Positions 48,798 to 56,369 of a DNA stretch of 64,000 nucleotides are shown here, in pieces. Source of the stretch: Gandjariella thermophila (GTDB lineage: Bacteria > Actinomycetota > Actinomycetes > Mycobacteriales > Pseudonocardiaceae); NCBI RefSeq assembly GCF_005405885.1, contig NZ_BJFL01000025.1:1-64000 (forward strand), read 5' to 3'. Under the pieces are notes generated by a model that searched no databases, had not been told where the DNA came from, and saw only the letters and a program-made list of their open reading frames with translations. A program made the position numbers and the translations under genes. The stretch's first letter is position 1. Each line of letters begins with the position of its first letter.

Positions 48798-49259
48798 TCA
48801 CGCCGGCGGGTCGGGCCGTGCCGACGGCTCGCCACCGGCCTCGGCGAACGCGGTGAGCGCGGCGACCAGGCCCTGCCGGCTCCGGGCGGGCATCCGGGCC
48901 ACGATCGCGGAGATTTCCCTGCGTCGTTGCTCGGTCACGTCCCGCACCACCCGGCTGCCCTCGCCGGTGAGTCGCACCACGACCTCGCGGCGGGACGCCG
49001 GGTTGACGTCCCGGGCCACCATCCCGGCGGCGATCAGTCGGTCGACCATTCGGGTGGCCGTCGACGGGTTCACGCCCAGGTGGTCGGCGAGCGCGGAGAG
49101 CTTGAGGGACCCTCGCGTGTCCAGCACCACGAGCAGCCGGAACTGGGGGAGGGTGACGGACTCGTCCACGGCGGCGATCGACCGTGCGGAGATCGCGACG
49201 AGCAGGCGCGACGCGGTGAGTACCGCCTCGGTCACCGCGTCCACGTCCTCGGTCGGCAT
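48798..49259 (-). CDS. MarR-family transcriptional regulator
   Basis: 153 residues from ATG 49259; the frame is open further, to a GTG at 49313. SVTLPQFRLLVVLDTRGSLKLSALADHLGV, split as helices, and NPSTATRMVDRLIAAGMVAR form the winged helix; VNPASRREVVVRLTGEGSRVV is the wing, with the D-R-R-type pattern. MarR proteins repress nearby genes until a phenolic or oxidising ligand is bound. The hemerythrin gene downstream is its most likely co-regulated partner. No clear dyad was found in the 358-bp gap upstream. Confidence 0.85.
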   Translation of the reverse strand: MPTEDVDAVTEAVLTASRLLVAISARSIAAVDESVTLPQFRLLVVLDTRGSLKLSALADHLGVNPSTATRMVDRLIAAGMVARDVNPASRREVVVRLTGEGSRVVRDVTEQRRREISAIVARMPARSRQGLVAALTAFAEAGGEPSARPDPPA

Positions 49260-49617
49260 TCCACCGTGGGTGGATGTTCGAGCGGGTGGCACGCCCTTTT
49301 CTACCGCTTTCACCGCAGGGGTTCGACCGGGCGGTTGCGCACCGCCTGGCCGTACACCGCCCGCACCCGGCAGGGATGCGTCACCACCGGTACCCGGAGG
49401 CGCGCTCGGCGGTGCCGGGCCGGTGCCGCGGAGGGCCGGAGGTCGCGTGGATTCGGGCTACCCGTACTGTTCACGGTCGTGGCGATCTGTTCGGCGCCGT
49501 GGCGGTGGACGCATGGGGGGCGGTTGGTGCGGCCCGCCGCGGTAGACGCTGTGGGTGCGACTGAGGGGACGGCGGGGGCAGCCGTGGGTGCGGCTGCGGG
49601 TGCAGAGGTGAACGACG
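49260..49617. other. 358-bp divergent gap between marR and a small membrane protein
   Basis: No gene is supported. It contains several copies of GTGGGTGCG-like sequence toward the right end (around 49550-49600) but no convincing promoter, dyad or RNA element. The start of the marR gene may extend up to 54 bp into it. Confidence 0.4.
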
Positions 49618-49953
49618 ATGGCGCGTGATCCGGAAAGATACGAAACTCGGTCGGCTCTCGGCCGGGTCGACCCGTTCTGCTGGGTCGCGGTGGCCTCGAT
49701 GCTGCTGCTCGCGGTGATCGTCACCGCGGGCGGCGTGCCGATGCTGGGCATTCCCCTCGGGGTGCTCGCGCTGCTGGTCCTGGGCTTCGACTCGTGGGTG
49801 AACCGGGACGAGCCGTCGCCGGCCCGTTGGCGGTCGCCGCAAGGCGGCTGGGACGACGACCGCGCTCCGCGCGCCGCTGCCGCCCCGAGGAGGAGCGACC
49901 CGCGTCCCCGCGGGCCGGGGCGGGCCAACGCGCGGGCCGGCCACGGGTACTGA
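49618..49953 (+). CDS. Small membrane protein, unknown function
   Basis: 111 residues. ATG 49618 lies behind AGAGGTGAACGACG. Two hydrophobic segments (VAVASMLLLAVIVTAGGV and GIPLGVLALLVLGFDSWV, about residues 22-62) are followed by a basic, Arg/Pro/Ala-rich tail. Proteins of this shape are common in actinobacteria, near or independent of cell-envelope genes. No domain with known function is recognised. Confidence 0.6.
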   Translation: MARDPERYETRSALGRVDPFCWVAVASMLLLAVIVTAGGVPMLGIPLGVLALLVLGFDSWVNRDEPSPARWRSPQGGWDDDRAPRAAAAPRRSDPRPRGPGRANARAGHGY

Positions 49954-50045
49954 CCGCCGCTGCCGGCACCGTGGCCGCCGGTCCGTCGCCGGGGCCCGCC
50001 GTCACGGGCCACCGGGCGGCCGGTCCCGGTGGTGCCGAATGGGCG

Positions 50046-50059
50046 GGTGCCGCGGCACC
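50046..50059. terminator. Palindrome just beyond the P450 stop (possible terminator)
   Basis: GGTGCCGCGGCACC is a 14-bp perfect palindrome 2 bp beyond the P450 stop codon, between it and the converging small membrane gene. It has no loop and no T-tract, so it is at most a weak, factor-dependent terminator or a chance palindrome. Confidence 0.25.
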
Positions 50060-50061
50060 GG

Positions 50062-51351
50062 CTACGACCCGAGGAGCACCGGCACCGAGTCCACGCCGTA
50101 GACGATGGACAGCTTCCGGAACGACAGTTGCTCCGGGGCGACCGCGAGGCGCATGTTCGGAAAGCGCCGCACCAGCGCGGGGTACGCGGTGCGCAGCTCC
50201 ATCCGGGCCAGTTCGGCGCCGATGCAGCGATGGGCGCCGTAGCCGAAGGCCAGATGCGAGGTGGCGGGGCGGGTCGGGTCGAAGCGTTCCATGTCCGGGC
50301 CCAGGGCGTCGTCCCGATCCGCCCCGGACAGCGAGCAGAGCACCACGTCGCCGCTGGACACCCGGGTGCCGGCGATGTCGACGTCGTTCCTGGCGAAGCG
50401 CGGGAACGCCACCTGCACCACGGTGAGGTAGCGCAGTAACTCCTCCACGAACGGCTCGATCGCGTCGTCGGAGTCGTGCACCAGCCGGAAGTACGCCGGG
50501 TCGCGCAGCAGGATGAGGGTGCCCAGCGCCAGCATGCTCGCGGTGGTTTCCAGCCCTCCGGTCAGCAGCCCGTCGGCCAGCCCGGCGAGTTCCTGGTCGT
50601 CGATGTCCTCGCCGTGCTCCCGGACCAGCATGCCGAGCAGCCCGTCGCCGGGCGTCTCGCGCTGCTTCTTGACGATGTCGGTCAGGTAGGACAGCGACTC
50701 GCTGATCGCGCCGAGCGAGGCGGTGGCCCCGCCGAAGAGGTCGAAGCGGGTCGTGCTGAGCCGCTGGAAGTCGGCGCGGTCCTCGTACGGAACACCGAGC
50801 AGTTCGCAGATCGTCAGCGACGGAATGGGCAGGGCAAAGCTCTGCACCAGGTCGACGGCGGCGTTGGTGTCACCGGCGCGCGCGGCCATCTCGTCGAGTT
50901 GCCCGTCGACGATGTCCCGAATTCGCGGCTTGAGCCGGGCCAGCCGGCGGACCGTGAATTCCGGCGTGAGCATCCGGCGCAGCCGGGTGTGCGCAGGCGG
51001 GTCGCTGAAACCGAGACCGCCGGGGTTCTGCTGGTCGGCGAACCCGAAATTCATGGTCAGGTTGGTGAAGTCGTTGCTGAAGTCTTTGGTATTACTCAAC
51101 ACCGCCTTGACCTCGTCGTAACCTGTGACCAACCACACGTTCACCCCGAACGGAAGCGGCAACCGGGACACCGGGTGTTCGTTCCGCCTGCGGGCCAGTG
51201 CGGGTACCGGGTCGAGGCCGTCACGCCGCAGCGGCAGCAGCGCGGACCTGGGCAGGAAGGGCATCCGCGTGAGGTCGAAGCCTTTTCGTTGTGTCCTCGC
51301 GAGATACTTGCGCCCCAGCCAGTTAATGACATGCGACCGTAGCTTGATCAC
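50062..51351 (-). CDS. Cytochrome P450
   Basis: 429 residues from GTG 51351. Core P450 motifs: I-helix ADGLLTGGLETTASML with the Thr pair, the ExxR helix in VEELLRYL, and the haem loop HLAFGYGAHRCIGAELAR with the Cys ligand near residue 374. FSDPPAHTRLRRMLTPEFT is typical of soluble actinobacterial CYP105/107-like enzymes. No ferredoxin or reductase gene lies beside it and no biosynthetic cluster surrounds it, so the substrate is unknown. The start is not supported by a clear RBS. Confidence 0.92.
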   Translation of the reverse strand: MIKLRSHVINWLGRKYLARTQRKGFDLTRMPFLPRSALLPLRRDGLDPVPALARRRNEHPVSRLPLPFGVNVWLVTGYDEVKAVLSNTKDFSNDFTNLTMNFGFADQQNPGGLGFSDPPAHTRLRRMLTPEFTVRRLARLKPRIRDIVDGQLDEMAARAGDTNAAVDLVQSFALPIPSLTICELLGVPYEDRADFQRLSTTRFDLFGGATASLGAISESLSYLTDIVKKQRETPGDGLLGMLVREHGEDIDDQELAGLADGLLTGGLETTASMLALGTLILLRDPAYFRLVHDSDDAIEPFVEELLRYLTVVQVAFPRFARNDVDIAGTRVSSGDVVLCSLSGADRDDALGPDMERFDPTRPATSHLAFGYGAHRCIGAELARMELRTAYPALVRRFPNMRLAVAPEQLSFRKLSIVYGVDSVPVLLGS

Positions 51352-51733
51352 GAATGGATGGTACCGGTGGCTGAGCGGCGGCCGATCGGGAGGGACCGTC
51401 CTCGTTACCGGGGTTGGCGCCGATGCCGAATGGAGGCGAATCCGGTTCTCACGTGTGTGCTGCCCGCGCGGGCGCACCGTCGCCGTTGTCGGGATTGCCG
51501 TTTCGAATCCCTTCGGTGACGAACCGAGCGCATCCGCTGGGTAACCGCCGCAGCGCCCGGTAGATGCCCGCGCCATGGGTGCGCTGCCCCGGCGTGGCTG
51601 GTTTGGGTGGTTGCGCACGGTGCCGGCGGTTTGGGCGGTTCGAGTGGACTCCCGTCCCTGCCGGGCGACATCCCGATCCGCCCGTGGCGTCCCGGGCTTA
51701 GCTGGAGGCCGGGACAACACCGGGAGGGTCGGC
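51352..51733. other. 382-bp gap upstream of the P450 gene
   Basis: No supported gene, RNA or repeat was seen. Frames on both strands are open but are expected at this base composition. It should contain the promoter of the divergent P450 gene and possibly that of the small gene at 51734, but no clear hexamers stand out. Confidence 0.4.
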
Positions 51734-52135
51734 ATGGCCGTCGCCGTGGGCATCGTGGTACCGCGCCGGTGCGTGGTCGCGCTGGCGCTCGCCGCGCTGC
51801 TCGGGTTGCTGGGTGCCCTGGGCGCGGTTGGCTCCGGGGATTCGCCGATGCCGGACGCCGACCGGTGTGCGAGCGCGTGCGCGGACGCCGACGAGGCGGC
51901 CGCCCGGTGGGCCGCCTCGCCGTCCCTGCCGGAGATCGCGCGGCGGCGGCCGGGGTGGCCGCCGTGCGCGGTCACCGAGCCGGCCTGCGCCGGTCCGGCC
52001 CGGGCGAGGTGGGTGGCGTGGGTGGGTGCGCCCGCCGGGGCCGGCAGCGGCGGGGTGGGCGGCCACGCGCGTCCACCTGCGTCGGGCACACCGCCGCTCG
52101 CCGGCTCCACCGGGGACACGGTACTGCGCTGCTGA
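51734..52135 (+). CDS. Hypothetical small secreted or membrane-anchored protein
   Basis: 133 residues from ATG 51734, behind GGGAGG at 6 nt spacing. A hydrophobic segment (VVALALAALLGLLGALGAVG) follows a short basic start, and the rest is Ala/Pro/Gly-rich with five Cys (e.g. ADRCASACADADEA, PPCAVTEPAC). This fits an exported, disulphide-containing protein. No family is recognised. The low-complexity composition means it could still be a chance frame. Confidence 0.4.
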   Translation: MAVAVGIVVPRRCVVALALAALLGLLGALGAVGSGDSPMPDADRCASACADADEAAARWAASPSLPEIARRRPGWPPCAVTEPACAGPARARWVAWVGAPAGAGSGGVGGHARPPASGTPPLAGSTGDTVLRC

Positions 52136-52212
52136 TCGGGCCCGGTCGCACCGGAGCGGCGCCGGTGTGACCTGCCGGCCAGCCACCACCCGATCTCGCG
52201 CAGGAGAGCGCC

Positions 52213-52428
52213 ATGCCCAGGGATGTTCTCGCGGCGATCGCCGCGATCGTGCACGCCGAGGCGATCCGTCGGTTCGGGGCGACCGGCGGCGTGGGCGGTG
52301 ACCAGACCGGCCCGGCCGACCGGCCGGCCCGTGTTCGCTCCGCGGCCGAACCCCGGGGCGCGCACCGGCCGAGCAAGCTCGGCCGGTGGTTAGCGGCCGC
52401 GCTGCGCGCCGTGCGCCGCCGCGGCTGA
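52213..52428 (+). CDS. Hypothetical small protein
   Basis: 71 residues. ATG 52213 is preceded by CAGGAGAG at good spacing. An N-terminal helix (MPRDVLAAIAAIVHAEAIRR), a loop rich in Gly/Pro, and a basic C-terminal helix (KLGRWLAAALRAVRRRG) are visible. Nothing is recognised. A hairpin 8 bp after the stop (52436-52472) supports it as a transcribed unit. Confidence 0.45.
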   Translation: MPRDVLAAIAAIVHAEAIRRFGATGGVGGDQTGPADRPARVRSAAEPRGAHRPSKLGRWLAAALRAVRRRG

Positions 52429-52435
52429 CCCGGAC

Positions 52436-52472
52436 CCTCGCCGCGGGTGGCGGCGCGCCGCCCGCGGCGAGG
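52436..52472 (+). terminator. Long GC-rich hairpin after the small gene
   Basis: CCTCGCCGCGGGTGGCG and CGCCGCCCGCGGCGAGG form a 17-bp stem with one G-U pair and a GCG loop. No T-run follows. In high-GC actinobacteria, U-less hairpins of this strength often act as terminators; that is the reading proposed. Confidence 0.55.
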
Positions 52473-52699
52473 CGTGCCTCACCGCGCGCCGCCCGACCCC
52501 GCCCGCTGGGCGCGCCGACGTCCCGGCGGGCGGGGTGCCCGGGGACCGGGACAACACGCGCGTCAGACCGAGTCGAGGGATGTGCTGGTCAGCCGGCATG
52601 GCCAGCCGGCCCGGTGTGGTCGGTGACGGAAGGGACACGATTCGATCAATTCGCCGCTGATCCTTTCCACGGGCAGGTGATGTTGGTTCTCATGCCCGC

Positions 52700-53242
52700 G
52701 TGGCAACGATCGTCCACCCGTTTCTCGTCGGCGGCCGGTGGCCGCGCCGGTTAGACCTCGCCGCCGCGGTGCCCGAGGTGGTGCGCGGGGTGATCAGGCA
52801 TGCCGCCGACCAGACCGGCACGGGAGGCGGCGAGGGTCCCCCGATCGGCATCGCCGTGGTGGTGGGCCTGGTCCCGGCCGAGCTGGTCGCGGCCACCGAG
52901 ACCGACCCGGGCATCCGGGCGGCGGCGCTGACCGATCCGCGGCTGCGGCAGCTGCAGCTGGCCATCTTCCGCCGGGCCCCGCTGGACGGGCGGCACCTGC
53001 GCGAGCTCGTGGTGATCGGCGTGGTCTTCGCGGTGTGGACGCTGCTGCCGACGTTGAGCGAGACCACCATGCGGTTGTTCATGAGTGCGCTGGTGGTCCA
53101 TCCCGACGTGGTCCAGACCGAGCCGGGGGCACCGCGGCGCGGCATGCGGGCGGTCCGTGCCGCCCTGGCGGCCTGCGAGGTCGCCGCGCACGGCGGCGAC
53201 GAGGACCTGCTCCCGGACCAACCGCCGGGCCAGCGGGTCTGA
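52700..53242 (+). CDS. Hypothetical protein with possible membrane segments
   Basis: 180 residues from a GTG at 52700. Two moderately hydrophobic stretches (IGIAVVVGLVPAELVAA and LRELVVIGVVFAVWTLLPTL) and regularly placed Glu/Arg residues give it protein-like character. A competing minus-strand frame (52751-53248) is less convincing. No domain is recognised, and the RBS is weak. Confidence 0.45.
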   Translation: MATIVHPFLVGGRWPRRLDLAAAVPEVVRGVIRHAADQTGTGGGEGPPIGIAVVVGLVPAELVAATETDPGIRAAALTDPRLRQLQLAIFRRAPLDGRHLRELVVIGVVFAVWTLLPTLSETTMRLFMSALVVHPDVVQTEPGAPRRGMRAVRAALAACEVAAHGGDEDLLPDQPPGQRV

Positions 53243-53273
53243 GTCCAACCGCGGACCGGTGGTCAGCCGGCCG

Positions 53274-53486
53274 TCAGCCGTTGGGACGCAGGCCGATGGC
53301 GTGCAGCAGGCTGGCGCCGGCGCTGGAGAAGGCGTTCACGATCTGGTCGGCGGGACCCGCGAGCGGGGAGTGCATCAGTGCGATGCCGAGCACGACCGCG
53401 GCGAAGGCGACCCAACCATGGTGATGTTTCTTCATCACGCCGAACACCACGGCCACGGTGGCCAGGATCAGCACAATGGTCGGCAT
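53274..53486 (-). CDS. Small membrane protein (70 residues)
   Basis: MPTIVLILATVAVVFGVMKK starts the protein with one membrane helix; HHHGWVAFAAVVLGIALMH adds a second. The end (ADQIVNAFSSAGASLLHAIG) is a short amphipathic helix. ATG 53486 follows AGGGGTG. It resembles the small two-helix proteins of actinobacteria found near conjugative or phage-related functions, but no mobile element is visible around it. Function unknown. Confidence 0.65.
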   Translation of the reverse strand: MPTIVLILATVAVVFGVMKKHHHGWVAFAAVVLGIALMHSPLAGPADQIVNAFSSAGASLLHAIGLRPNG

Positions 53487-53775
53487 CGAAACACCCCTGC
53501 TGGTGGTTGACGGGCCTGCTCCCGACGGTGCCTTCCGCGCCGCCCTCTCCGAGACTCCTTCCCGGTGCGTTGGTCACCATGCCGGAAATCCGCAGCGGGG
53601 GGAAGCATGACCCCCGTGACACGCGGGACCCGACCGGCGGTACCGGCGCGGCCCGCGGGGACGGCGGCCGGCGAGCACCGGCGGTCGGTGGCCGGCGGCG
53701 CGTTGAGCCGGTCGGGTCCGGCCGCGCATGATGGCCCGGCCGAGTGAGCGAACCCGCGAGCCGAGGAGTACCCGG

Positions 53776-54969
53776 ATGAGCCTGGTGGAGGATGCGGCGG
53801 CACTGCAGGACGACCTCGTGGCGCTGCGCCGCGAGCTGCACCAGATCCCCGAGGTCGGCCTCGAACTGCCGCGCACCCGGGAGCGGGTGCTCGCCGCGCT
53901 CGACGGCCTGCCCCTGGAGGTCAGCACCGGGTCGGCGCTGTCCTCGGTGACCGCGGTGCTGCGCGGCGGCCGGCCGGGTCCGGCGGTGCTGCTGCGCGGG
54001 GACATGGACGCGCTGCCGGTGACCGAGCGCACCGGGCTGCCCTTCACCTCCCGGCACGACGGCGCGATGCACGCCTGCGGGCACGACCTGCACACCGCCG
54101 GTCTGGTCGGCGCCGCCCGGCTGCTCGCCGCCCGGCGCGAGGAACTGGCCGGGGACGTGGTGTTCATGTTCCAGCCCGGCGAGGAGGGCTGGGACGGCGC
54201 GGGCCACATGATCCGGGAGGGCGTCCTGGACGCCGCCGGCCGGCCGCTCGCGGCCGCGTACGGGCTGCATGTGTTCTCCGCGCTGTTCCCGGCCGGGCGG
54301 TTCGTCTGCCGCCCCGGCACCATGATGGCTGCCTCCGACGCGTTACTGGTGCGCGTGCACGGCAGCGGCGGGCACGGCTCCATGCCGCACCGCGCGCTGG
54401 ACCCGGTGCCGGCGGCCTGCGAGATGGTCACCGCGCTGCAGACCATGGTGACCCGCTCGATCGACGTGTTCGATCCGGTGGTGGTCACCGTCGGCACGTT
54501 CCACGCCGGCACGCGCCGCAACGTCATCCCGGACGAGGCGGTGTTCGAGGCGACCGTGCGCACCTTCTCCGAGGCGGCCAGGGCGCGGGTGCGGGACGCG
54601 GCCGTGCGGGTCTGCCGGGAGATCGCGGCCGCGCACGGCCTGCGCGCCGACGTGGAGTACGCCGACGAGTACCCGGCCACCGTGAACGACCCGGCCGAGT
54701 ACGACTTGGTCGCGGACACCGTGCGGGAGGTGTTCGGCGAGGACCGGTTCGCCCCGATGGAGAACCCGCTGCCCGGCTCCGAGGACTTCTCCCGGGTGCT
54801 GCGCGAGGTGCCCGGTGCGTACGTGTTCCTCGGCGCGTGCCTCTCCGGCGAGCCGGAGTCCGCGCCGAACAACCACTCCCCGCTGGCCGCCTTCGACGAC
54901 CGGGTGCTCGCCGACGGTGCGGCGCTGCTGGCCGAACTCGCCGTCCGCCGGCTCAACCGGGCCGACTGA
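53776..54969 (+). CDS. M20-family amidohydrolase
   Basis: 397 residues. ATG 53776 follows CGAGGAG. Metal and catalytic motifs: LRRELHQIPEVGLELPRTR, LRGDMDALPVTERTGLPF, MHACGHDLHTAGLVGAAR, FMFQPGEEGWDGAGHMI and GSGGHGSMPHRALDPV of the lid domain. Such enzymes (AbgA/hippurate hydrolase/IAA-amino acid hydrolase type) cleave N-acyl amino acids or small amides. It stands alone, with no biosynthetic partner nearby. Specificity cannot be predicted. Confidence 0.92.
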   Translation: MSLVEDAAALQDDLVALRRELHQIPEVGLELPRTRERVLAALDGLPLEVSTGSALSSVTAVLRGGRPGPAVLLRGDMDALPVTERTGLPFTSRHDGAMHACGHDLHTAGLVGAARLLAARREELAGDVVFMFQPGEEGWDGAGHMIREGVLDAAGRPLAAAYGLHVFSALFPAGRFVCRPGTMMAASDALLVRVHGSGGHGSMPHRALDPVPAACEMVTALQTMVTRSIDVFDPVVVTVGTFHAGTRRNVIPDEAVFEATVRTFSEAARARVRDAAVRVCREIAAAHGLRADVEYADEYPATVNDPAEYDLVADTVREVFGEDRFAPMENPLPGSEDFSRVLREVPGAYVFLGACLSGEPESAPNNHSPLAAFDDRVLADGAALLAELAVRRLNRAD

Positions 54970-55011
54970 CCATGAGCCGGCCGACCCCGGTCGCCGGTCA
55001 GCAGCGGCCGG

Positions 55012-56250
55012 TCACGAGCAGCACGGGCAGCCGCGCATCCGCACCCGCTCCCCGGTCAACTCGGCGACGGAGGTGACGCCGAGCAGCCGCATGGTCGCGG
55101 TGAACTCGGTGGTGAGCAGCCGCAGGGCGTGGTCGACGCCGCGCTCCCCGCCGGCCATCAGCCCGTACAGGTAGGCCCGGCCGATCAGCACGCCTCGCGC
55201 GCCCAGCGCCACGGCGGCGGCGATGTCGCCGCCGGACCGCACCCCGCCGTCCAGGTAGATCTCCGCGCGCTCGCCGCACCGGGCCGCGATGCCCGGCAGC
55301 AGCTCCAGCGGCGTGGGCGAGCGGTCCAGTTGCCGGGCGCCGTGGTTGGACACCACCAGCGCGTCCGCCCCGGCGGCCACGCACGCCTCGGCGTCCTCGA
55401 CGGTCTGCACGCCCTTGACGACCAGCTTGCCCGGCCACGCCTCGCGCAGCCAGCGCACGTCGTCGATGGTGGCGCTGGGGTCGAAGATCTTGTTGGACAG
55501 CTCCGCCGGGGTGCCGGCGAAGTGCTTCAGCGAGGCGAACTCCAGCGGCTCGGTGGTCAGGAAATTGAACCACCAGTGCGGGTGCCGCGCCCCGTCCACG
55601 AAGGTGCGCAGCCGCAGCGCCGGCGGGATGGTCATGCCGTTGCGCGCATCCCGCAGCCGCGCCCCGCCGATCGGGGTGTCCACGGTGAGCATCAGCGTGT
55701 CGTAGCCGCAGTCGATCGCTCGCTTGACGAAGTCCGCGCTCGCGTCCCGGTCCCGCCACAGGTAGAGCTGGAACCAGCGCCGGGTGCTCGGCGCCTGCGC
55801 GGCGAGGCGCTCCAGCGAGGTGGTGCCCATGGTGGACAGCGTGTAGGGCAGCCCGAACCGGCCCGCCGCCCGCGCCACCGCCGGCTCGCCGGCGTGGTGC
55901 ATCATCCTGGTGAACCCGGTCGGTCCCAGCGCCAGCGGGATGGGCACCGGCTTGCCGAGCATCCTCGTGCTGGTGTCCACCACGGAGACGTCGCGCAGCA
56001 CCCGGGGCACGAACTCCACCCGCTCGAACGCCCGGCGGGACCGGGCCGCGGACACCTCGTCGCCGGCAGCGCCGTCGGTGTAGTCGAACACCGCCCGTGG
56101 CGTGCGCCGGCGGGCGATCTCGCGCAGGTCGGAGATCGACGCCGCGCGCCGCAGCCTCCTGTTGGTGGCCGAGGCGTCGAAGCCTTCCGTGCGCAGCAGG
56201 GGTTTCAGCTCGGACCAGCGGGGCAGACGGCGCTTCGTCACGCGAAGCAT
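55012..56250 (-). CDS. FMN-dependent alpha-hydroxyacid dehydrogenase/oxidase
   Basis: 412 residues from ATG 56250 (a GTG at 56241 is equally good). Active-site elements of the lactate/glycolate oxidase family are all present: VFDYTDGAAGDE, WFQLYLWRDR, MLTVDTPIGGARLRDARNG, SNHGARQLDRSPTPLELLP with the base His, and LDGGVRSGGDIAAAVALGAR for FMN phosphate. It ends in an unusual Cys-rich tail (MRGCPCCS). Members oxidise L-lactate, glycolate, mandelate or similar acids. It is divergent from the FAD-dependent dehydrogenase gene and about 4.6 kb from the glcDEF operon. Confidence 0.9.
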   Translation of the reverse strand: MLRVTKRRLPRWSELKPLLRTEGFDASATNRRLRRAASISDLREIARRRTPRAVFDYTDGAAGDEVSAARSRRAFERVEFVPRVLRDVSVVDTSTRMLGKPVPIPLALGPTGFTRMMHHAGEPAVARAAGRFGLPYTLSTMGTTSLERLAAQAPSTRRWFQLYLWRDRDASADFVKRAIDCGYDTLMLTVDTPIGGARLRDARNGMTIPPALRLRTFVDGARHPHWWFNFLTTEPLEFASLKHFAGTPAELSNKIFDPSATIDDVRWLREAWPGKLVVKGVQTVEDAEACVAAGADALVVSNHGARQLDRSPTPLELLPGIAARCGERAEIYLDGGVRSGGDIAAAVALGARGVLIGRAYLYGLMAGGERGVDHALRLLTTEFTATMRLLGVTSVAELTGERVRMRGCPCCS

Positions 56251-56369
56251 CCTGCATCCGGGCCCGCGGAGGGTCAAAGATCGGCCGGGAGAGCGATTGG
56301 CAGATCGACTCGGACCCCGGGGCCGGGTGGACTCCCGGGCACAACGCGAACATGTTTCGATAGCACGCT

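Noticed and set aside
50062-52365. A 767-residue P450 fusion
   Set aside because: The region upstream of the GTG at 51351 is low-complexity Pro/Arg/Ala sequence with no domain; a normal P450 length fits the shorter start.
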